Of a stretch of 64,000 nucleotides of DNA, positions 56,483 through 64,000 are shown in pieces. Under the pieces are notes generated by a model. It was given only the letters and a program-made list of their open reading frames with translations. It had not been told where the DNA came from and did no database searches. The DNA is from Anthonomus grandis grandis (Eukaryota > Arthropoda > Insecta > Coleoptera > Curculionidae): assembly GCF_022605725.1 (NCBI RefSeq), contig NC_065551.1, positions 19,344,001 to 19,408,000 of the forward strand. The letters are read 5' to 3'. Position numbers and translations under genes: made by a program. Numbering within the stretch: position 1 is the first letter of the stretch; each line of letters starts with the position of its first letter.

Positions 56483-57596
56483 ATGGAATTTACCTTAGAA
56501 CATTGAAAGGCCTTTCAATGTTCTAAAGAATTTACCAACCAAGAGTACGCTGACATTGTCTTCACATATGGACGCGCTAACGGTAATGAAGCTTTAGCAC
56601 GACGCTTGTACCAGGAACCTTATCCAGATCGGAGGTTGCCAAACTTCAGGGTGTTTCAAAACACCTTTCGCCGCCTTACTGAAGTTGGCATTGAGAATAA
56701 TCCGGCACGTGGAGTCAACCCTGGCCATAATAATGTAGAGATTGAGGAGCAAATACTGGAAGCTTTTACCGCAAACCCTACTGCAAGCGTCAGAAAAGTA
56801 GCTGAATACCTTGGCCTTTCTAGTCTAGATGGAAGGTGTGGACGACCATGAAGAAAGATGGACAGTATCCCTTTCATCTTACGGGGGTGCAGGGCTTACA
56901 AGAAGAAGACCCTGTAAGACGAATTCAGTTCTGCCGCTTTTTATTGAACATGGACATCGAGGACCCGCTATTCTTAAGAAGTATCTTGTGGACAGACGAG
57001 TCCAATTTTTCCAGGGAGGGTATTACCAACTTTCACAACCTCCACGAATGGGCTGCCAAAGATGCAAATCCGCACTGGAAAATACAAATATTATTTCAGA
57101 ACAGATTTTCGGTCAATGTCTGGGCCGGAGTAATAGACAGGACTATTATTGGGCCACATTTTCTACCAGAGAATTTAAATGGTGCCAACTATTTAGATTT
57201 TCTACAAAATGATATCCCCGTTCTTCTAGACGAAGCTGGATTATTGGAACGAGAAAGATCAGTAATCTTTCAGCAAGATGGTTGTCCAGCGCATTGGTCC
57301 TTGGCTGTCAGGAATTACTTAGACGACTGTTGGATCGGTAGAGGCGGAACCTTTCCTTGGCCTCCTCGATCGCCTGACCTAACTCCGTTGGATTTTTTCA
57401 TATGGGGACGGGCAAAGGAGCTTGTATACACCACCGAAATAAGAACAAGAGAAGAGTTGATTCGCAAAATAAATGAAGCATTTGACAGGATGAAAGAAGA
57501 CATAATATGACCATAAGAGTAACCACCACCGAAGTAACAAAAAGGGCTCGTACCTGTATTAGAAATAATGGATCGCATTTTGAACATGAACAATAA
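56483..57596 (+). pseudogene. DD41D transposase of copy F
   Basis: MEFT, then an inserted palindrome with an in-frame TGA, then NQEYADIVFTYGRANGNEAL (HTH 1), NPTASVRKVAEYLGLS (HTH 2) and a frameshift near 56830. After that come ILWTDESNFSREGITNFHN (first Asp), VNVWAGVIDRTIIGPHFLPE, FQQDGCPAHWSLAVRNYL (second Asp), WPPRSPDLTPLDFFIWG (third Asp) and, after one more shift near 57510, the end CIRNNGSHFEHEQ. Four residues are missing between the second and third Asp relative to the other copies (37 instead of 41). Confidence 0.87.
56495..56527. repeat. 33-bp insertion: perfect 32-bp palindrome between 9-bp repeats
   Basis: TTAGAACATTGAAAGG is followed directly by its exact reverse complement, then one A. 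The insertion is bordered by GAATTTACC on both sides (56486-56494 and 56528-56536). Insert plus repeat is 42 bp, which keeps the frame but adds a TGA. Confidence 0.9.
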
Positions 57597-58099
57597 ATAG
57601 TTTAATCAAAATTGTGTTTTATTTAACATTAAAACCTAAAATAACCCCACAATCGGGGCTCTAATGCTTAGTAGGCTTATGAGAGGTCTCAGTCTAATAA
57701 TTTTTGTTTACATGACCTGCCGCACAAAAGAGGCCATAATTCTGAGAATTGGCTAGGCATCGGCATGAGTGATATCTAAAAATAAAGGGCGTTTCAATGT
57801 CTCTATTTTTTCTATAAGTTTACACAGAAGCTTGGAATTGATCGTATTTTTATTAATACACATTAGACAAAACAAAATAAACTTTGAAACTCCGATACTA
57901 ATTGTAACTTGCGCTCTATTACCGTTTAAGTGTGAAATTTTGGTATTTCTTGAGAAAAATGCAAAAATTGCCATAAAAATGTATAAACAAATTTCGACCT
58001 ACACATATTTAGCTTAAAATGTTTGAAATTAAGTCAGCTATCACCCCCTTAAAGGATTGCATCTAGCTTCCGGACACCCTATAGAATAATGAGCAACTA

Positions 58100-60250
58100 T
58101 AAAGAATATATTAAATAATCAATGATATGGAAGTAAACAAAATTATAGCAAAAATACAAAAACACAACTTTACAGACAATTTCAATATTTTAGTTCGTAA
58201 CGTGAGTTTTAACTTACGGAATTTACTTTAACAGTAGTTTACAATTATAATAATAATATATATTCAGCAGATAATACATTCATACATTACAAAATAACAA
58301 GCGCTTAACCGCTAAGAATACCCAATGGTATTTTAAAAATACTGTGCGTACATTTCCTGTCTATCCAAATTAATTAATTAAAATAAAAACAATTTTTAAG
58401 AAAATAATATATAAACAAAAGTAATTCAAAAAATAAAAAAGAATTAAATTTAAAATAAAATTAAATTAGGGGAAAGAAAGGGAAAAAACAGGAAGAAAAA
58501 TAAACAGTACTATGTGTATCATACTAATCAAATGACGTTATCATCTAATATCCAGTCGTGGATTCGACTTTTAATTTTGTTATAGGGTTTATTTCTGCGT
58601 TCTACGGGAAGTTGATTATAGATTTTTGCTGAGGTATATGTTAAAGTTTTTTTACATTAAGTTTTTGTGCTCTTTGGGATAGTTACATTCTTATTTAAAG
58701 CTTGTCTAGTGTTCTGATTGTGAGATATGAAATTTAGTAGTGTGGATTCTTACACAGAAGCCTAACCACTGCTTTCAAGTAAATTTGATTTACTTGCAAC
58801 AATCTAGCTTCTCTAAATAAAATTTCCGAGGAATACAATTTTGGTTTGTTAAACATTACCTTCAGAACATATTTTTGGGTAATCATAAGAGGTTTCAGGA
58901 TAGTCTTACTTGTTCCGCCCCATGCTGTTATGCAATAGTTTATAATTGATTCAACCAGAGCTTGATAAATGGTCGTAAGGGTCTTTGTTTGCATAAATTG
59001 TCTTACGAAATTTATAAATAAGTTTTTGAACTCGAGTGAAAATATACTCAACATGGTGGTGTCACTTTAGATTTTCCTCCAAATAAACACCTAAATATTT
59101 AACCTTGGTCTACCTTTTTATTTGCTGGGTGCAAGAACATTAAGTTGCCACAGTCCTTTTCGTGTAATGTGATCTCTTTTAATGTGCTAGATGTTCTTGA
59201 ATCTACAGAAAAGCATAGAAAGCTTGACTTTTCTGAGTTTAGTGCTAAATAATTTAAACCAAGCCAAGTTTTGATTTTTTTCATGGAAGACTCCGCAACA
59301 GTCTTTACATCCTTCCAAGACTTTTCCTTAATCATTATTGCGGTATCATCTGCAAAACACACCATGCCAACTGCAACAACTCATTAACATATATAGAGTA
59401 CAATACCGGTCCAAGGACAGTTCCCTGTGGCACACCATATTCTACCAACCTAGGCAAACTGATACATCCATTTATTTTAGTGCTTTGGGTTCTTTGGTTA
59501 ATGTAACTTTCAAACAGGCTGTAAGGGATCCCTCGAATCATAATATTTTCCAGTTTTTTTGCAGAATATCATGTGTCCAGTTTTAGCGGAATATCATGTA
59601 TCACAGTGTCGAATGCTTTGCTGAGGTCCAGAAATATGGCCATGCACCTCTCGTCACATTCGAAACACTTTCCTATCTGTTCTGTAATACAATTCACCGC
59701 ATCTTCTGTACTTTTATTTTGTTTAAATCCAAATTGAAATTTTGACAAAAAATCATTTTTTTCTAAAAACTGGTTAAGTCTAAGTTTCAGGCATTTCTCT
59801 ATGATTTTTGAAAGATTACTGGTTAAAGCTATGGGTCTATAATTACTAATAATTTTTTTATCTCCCGATTTATGTAACGGGGTTATAGTGGCATTTTTGA
59901 AAATTCAGGGAAAAATACCAGTCTCATATATTAAATTTACAAGATGTAGAATTGGTTTAATAAGGTATTTATGATACTTTTTCAAAAATAGTGCAGGTAT
60001 TTCGTTAGCCCCGGATGCTACATCAGTCCTAAAAGTGCTTATTAATTGAATTAATTTATTTTCCGTTATAGTTATTTTTTGGATTATTTTTTGGGTTTAA
60101 GCTGGCCTGTCTTGGATTTTTAATTTTACCCGCCATAATTTTTCCAATTGTGCTGAAATAGGAATTAAAAGCATCTGCTTATAATATTATCGTCTCCCGC
60201 AATTTCACCACCAATTACAGCTGCATATTCGCAGACCGATTAACAAAGAT
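58100..60250 (-). mobile_element. 5'-truncated CR1/Jockey-type non-LTR element
   Basis: The minus strand carries an almost full RT with few breaks: SNYRPIALTSNLSKIIEKCL (near 59840), FGFKQNKSTEDAVNCITEQI, AIFLDLSKAFDTV, GVPQGTVLGPVLYSIYVNEL, catalytic CFADDTAIMIKE (59365 on), YQALVESIINYCITAWGG, KYVLKVMFNKPKLYSSEILF and the C-terminal SAKIYNQLPVERRNK (near 58600). A 3' UTR of about 400 bp follows. The endonuclease and ORF1 are absent. Confidence 0.85.
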
Positions 60251-60829
60251 ATATGCGGGTGTCAAGATTAAGTTCATTAAATGCTCTCATCACTCTGATG
60301 ATTGGCGAAAAGATTTCTGTAAACAATGTTAGTTGGATTTTATTGCAGATGCAGAAAAAAATTTCTAGAGAGACAATTTTTTTTCTAATTTTGGTTTAAA
60401 AAACTAGTGCTGGTTATATGTAAGTGACGTCAATTTGTTATCTATAGTACATTGAATACTTTAATTGGCTAATTAAAAGCATTACGATTCAACTCCCTGG
60501 TGTCTCATTGTGCTGGAGACTCGTAAAGAATGTTAATAAGCTGCTTCTAGTCCCATAGCTATTTCATATTTATATGCAGTTAACTAAATATATAGGGGCT
60601 TATTCTGGCAAAATATGTAGGACTTCCTAATAAGTTGATCTTCTAAAGTGCTGGTCTCTTGTAAGGAATGTCAACATGGAATCCAATATTTTAGTCTGCT
60701 ATGAACTTTTATTATTAATCCCAAAAATATACCATTAAAATAAAATATTTCAAAGCAAGAATGTATCCTAGTAATCTTTTTAATGAATCTTAATTTCTTA
60801 CTGTAGAACAGTTATTTTTGAAATCTATT

Positions 60830-61145
60830 ATATATGTTTAAATCTAAGCATTTCAGATGTAATACCCAACACAAGTTTGGAACCAGAAATGTTACTAATC
60901 AAAATATAACCTTAGCACAGGTGAAACTAACAATTTTATTACGACATATATGTTTTTTGGGTCCTAAGCTTAACAATAGGTTGCCTCTAACGTTTAAATT
61001 AAAACCCTACATAATAATAAAAAGACTAAAAAATAAATGGATTATAGATAACAACATAAATCTGGAAAATTTGTAAAGTTATGTATGAATGGTGCATGTC
61101 TGAGTTGAATTAATAGTTTGTTGAGTTGAGTATATAATTGTAATA
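60830..61145 (+). mobile_element. non-LTR RT C-terminal fragment
   Basis: The + strand frame 60834-61076 reads KFGTRNVTNQNITLAQVKLT, LLRHICFLGPKLNNRLPLTF and IIIKRLKNKWIIDN, an RT C-terminus of the CR1/Jockey type, with a short UTR. The preceding 60250-60830 shows nothing clear. Confidence 0.55.
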
Positions 61146-61274
61146 TAAAACAAATATTTTATTATAGATGCCTTATTATTTAGTTTTAACTGTATTTATT
61201 TTCTGGTTTGCACACACTGAGTTTTAAAATCAATTATGCAGCCAATTTATTGTAAAACTATTGTTATTGAAATA

Positions 61275-63045
61275 CAGTATACTCGCGGTAACGTGAACTT
61301 ACGATTTTATGAACAACTCATTAATGTGAACACCAATATTTTTCCATGTTAATTCTATAGTGTGAACAAACCCATATTTCGATAATGTGAATTTTAAGAA
61401 ATCTTTAGTAATCCTGTGTACTTGTCTAGGCTTGTTAGTGGATATTGGGTTTACGCATTTGAAACGTTGTTTGGTCATTTAGTTGATGTTTATTAGATAA
61501 GAGAGAGTGTCGCATCTTGCGCAGTGGCCTTTTAAAATGGTTAAAATTAATAAGAAGTGTTTAACTCTTTATGAGAAATAAAAAAATTTGGAAGAGCACA
61601 AAATGGTATGAGTGTTACTGCACTAGCAAAGAAATATCAAAAAGCAAAATCAACTATTTGTGCAATTAAAAATAAAGAAGAAAAAATTCTAAAAGTTGTT
61701 GGAGAGAGTTTAAGACCTAATAAAATAAAAAAATGCACTTTAAAAAGCAGAAAACCCCAAGATAGAAACTTTGCTGTATAAATGATTTACCAAACAGCGT
61801 GAACGAAATTTGCCAGTTACGGGTGGTATGCTTAAAGAAAAGGCTCTAGATTTACATAGAAAATTAAAACTCAACGATAAATTTAATGCAAGCGATGGAT
61901 GGGTTCAAAAATTTAAATGGCGATATGGTATAAGGCTGCTTAAAATTGCAGGTGAAAAGTTGTCCTCGCAGCCTTACCTTGTAAATCCCTTTATTGAAGG
62001 CTTAAGAAAAAAGATGAAGCAGCTTAATCTTAGTGAAGATCAAATTTATAATGCAGATGAGACGAGTTTATATTAGAAGTTATTGCCAGATAAAACCTTT
62101 TAGTTTAGGTTAAATCATTTTTACAAAGCAAAAACCTTCCTTTAAAAGCCGTTCTCCTCTTAGACAATGCCCCTTCGCATCCACCGGCAGAAGAATTAAA
62201 AACCTGGTGGACACATTTTTGTTGTCTACATGCCCCCAAATGTTACACCATTAGACCAAAATGTTTTGCGAATAACCAAACTATTTTACAGAAAAGGCCT
62301 ATTAAGTGCAATTGTATCAAAGGGTCAAGGAGTAGCTGAGGCCCTAAAAGTTATAACTTTAAGAGATGCAATTGCATATGGACTGGCAAAAAAACAGAGC
62401 TTTCAGTAATTTCAAAATGTTGGAATAATATTTTGGGAAAAAATTTGGAGGAGGATGACCTACCTTTAGCTCGACTCAAAGAGATGTGGGAAAATGATGT
62501 TAGAGCAGCTGCAGTTAATGAAACCATTACATTGCTTCAAACAATTGAACAGGTATTATTTAGTTAATCCTTTTAATTTTCGATTTTTCGAAATTAAAAG
62601 AAGAAAGTCTGTAATAGTTTTAGAATTTCATTGAGATATGATATGTTTTTAGATTGATTATAATCCCAAAGACATTGAGGAATGGAATACAGACGCAGTG
62701 GAGCTCTTGCAGCCTTGAAAATTGTCACACAATGGGCCAAACAAAACTATGTCGACATAAAGGACATCAATACACTAAAAGGTTTAGAAGAAAAGGCTGT
62801 AGCCTTAAACCTGTCGCAAAAAAAGTGCAAACAAAAATGACCTCTTTTTTTTTAATAAAACTTTTGTATAATGCTTAAAACTGTAATAAATAAATTTATA
62901 AATAAATACGAACATAAATAAAGTACAATGTAGTTCCTTTTTATTTTAATTTTAGCTATTTTTAATATAATCTCCATAATGTGAACATTTCAGTAATGCG
63001 AACTAAGTCGAAATTTTTTGAGTTCACATTAACGCGAGCCTACTA
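61275..63045 (+). mobile_element. pogo/Tigger-type element, decayed
   Basis: TA flanks (61273-61274, 63046-63047). The ends CAGTATACTCGCGGTAACGT and, inverted at right, TAGTAGGCTCGCGTTAATGT continue into GAACT. + strand transposase relics: MVKINKKCLTLYEK and ALAKKYQKAKSTICAIKNKE (N-terminal HTH), ASDGWVQKFKWRYGIR (CENPB-type HTH), IYNADETSLY (first Asp), AVLLLDNAPSHPPAEELKTW (second Asp) and PPNVTPLDQNVLRITK (third Asp region, about 4 residues short before DQN). Stops and shifts are many. The domain order is that of Tigger/Jerky-like transposases. Confidence 0.85.
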
Positions 63046-63047
63046 TA

Positions 63048-64000
63048 TTATTTTATTATTTTACCTAAATCTGCTCTACCAATCTCACCGGTTTTTTTAT
63101 AATGCTAGTTACCTGTAAAGAATGCTAATAAGTTAGATAAGGCTGAACAATAAAAAAAAAAGAAATCTGAGCAGTTTTTCAAGGTGATAATTATCTATAA
63201 AGGATGTTAGATATTTGATTTTATTGTTGAATATTTGATTCCAAAGATTTAGCTTATAGTGCGATATGTATTATTAGTTGTATTTAGATAAAATTGTATA
63301 CATAATACGATTAAATAATACTGTAGTCTATCAAAGCGCAAGTGGCCTATAATGAAGGTTAATGTACTCTATTGTTGTTCTTATATACGATTATATATAG
63401 ATGTTGCTAAAAAAATATGATGGATTTCCTATCAAAATATAGGAGTTCCCAAAAAGACTATATAAGGGCATAGGTTTATTTATTTAACTACGGTACGAAA
63501 ACTATTTGTAGCATGTCAAAAGTAAAAACAAAAAAATATAAATATAAAACCTTATACGACATATAATATACAAACAGGTGACATAATAAATATGTTAACG
63601 CTATATAAATAATATGAGTTGAGTGATGAACTAGTCGTGTAATTTGGCTGATTTGCAAGAATCTCTAAGAATTTATAAAAAATTAATACTGAAGGTAATC
63701 CCATTGCTCCCAATAGGTGAAAGAGTTACGACATGAGTCTAATGGCCACAAGTGCATGATAATTCGTACAGCCTTTTTTTGCATACAACAAATTCTCAAT
63801 GCGCTCAAAGAACCATTAGTACCAGAAAGCACTTTAAAAAAATTAAAGAACTTACTGGCACATAATTCGCATGATAAAAAGAAAAACTGCAGGTTTCTGA
63901 CATCTATTTTTGATATTTACAGGTACATTTTCCAAAATATCAGTGCAATAATAAATTCTATTTAATATTTTATAAAATATTAATAAATCCGAACTAGTCC
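63048..64000. other. intergenic DNA, nothing recognised
   Basis: AT-rich to the window end. The 82-codon frame at 63717-63965 has no motif that I can name. It may be retroelement debris. Confidence 0.4.

Larger units (their letters stand above)
55661..58081 (+). mobile_element. DD41D mariner-like element, copy F, long TIRs
   Basis: TA flanks (55659-55660, 58082-58083). The left arm is about 55661-56143 and the right arm about 57706-58081, inverted copies sharing GGGTGTCCGGAAGCTAGATG, CTTAAACGGTAATAGAGCGC and TGTGCGGCAGGTCATGTAAA. The right arm lacks about 110 bp present in the left. The + strand transposase lies between. Length 2.4 kb. Confidence 0.9.

Noticed and set aside
1..64000. tRNA, rRNA, CRISPR array or prokaryotic operon
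   Set aside because: None seen; the spliced animal genes and eukaryotic transposons exclude a bacterial source.

Overview
The window is animal nuclear DNA, almost certainly from an insect and possibly a beetle. It is strongly AT-rich. It carries two spliced, same-strand housekeeping genes whose introns and flanks are packed with decayed transposable elements. The order is inferred only from the TE mix (DD41D and Tc1 mariners, MULE, pogo, hAT, piggyBac, many Jockey/CR1-type non-LTR elements, a Penelope remnant). The protein homologies come from recognised motifs, not from a search.

Gene 1 (about 1-9.1 kb, + strand) is the 3' half of CoREST/RCOR, the scaffold of the LSD1-HDAC repressor complex. 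Four phase-consistent coding exons (522-708, 4293-4427, 4490-4626, 8635-8779) encode the linker helix, the second SANT domain and a short acidic C-terminus. Upstream exons lie outside the window.

Gene 2 (22.77-52.50 kb, + strand) is a complete CPSF6 (CFIm68), a subunit of cleavage factor Im in pre-mRNA 3'-end processing. I could join eight exons without a frame break (22766-22822, 23010-23195, 31391-31787, 32117-32301, 35161-35622, 39092-39387, 44960-45145, 52289-52502), giving 660 residues: an RRM, a Gly/Pro-rich middle, a conserved helical segment and an RE/RD-rich C-terminus.

Between and after the genes (9.3-22.1 and 53-64 kb) the DNA is almost all mobile-element debris. It includes a TIR element with a 9-bp target duplication carrying a THAP-like first exon, a MULE transposase pseudogene, a nested inverted-repeat (MITE) cluster, a 2.4-kb tandem duplication, Tc1 and pogo elements and several non-LTR fragments. 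The CoREST and CPSF6 introns hold further copies, including a nearly complete 4.8-kb non-LTR element (24.5-29.3 kb) with a second retroelement tail inside it.

The most notable signals are: (i) a hammerhead-ribozyme-like core just downstream of a Penelope-type coding remnant at 34.89 kb; (ii) a DD41D mariner-like family with six copies plus a solo end, several with 350-500 bp inverted terminal repeats, one transposase with a likely intron and one interrupted by a 33-bp palindrome; (iii) the THAP-exon TIR element; and (iv) a non-LTR remnant with a twin-priming-like 5' inversion. No tRNA, rRNA or CRISPR array was recognised, and I found no clear new autonomous system beyond these.
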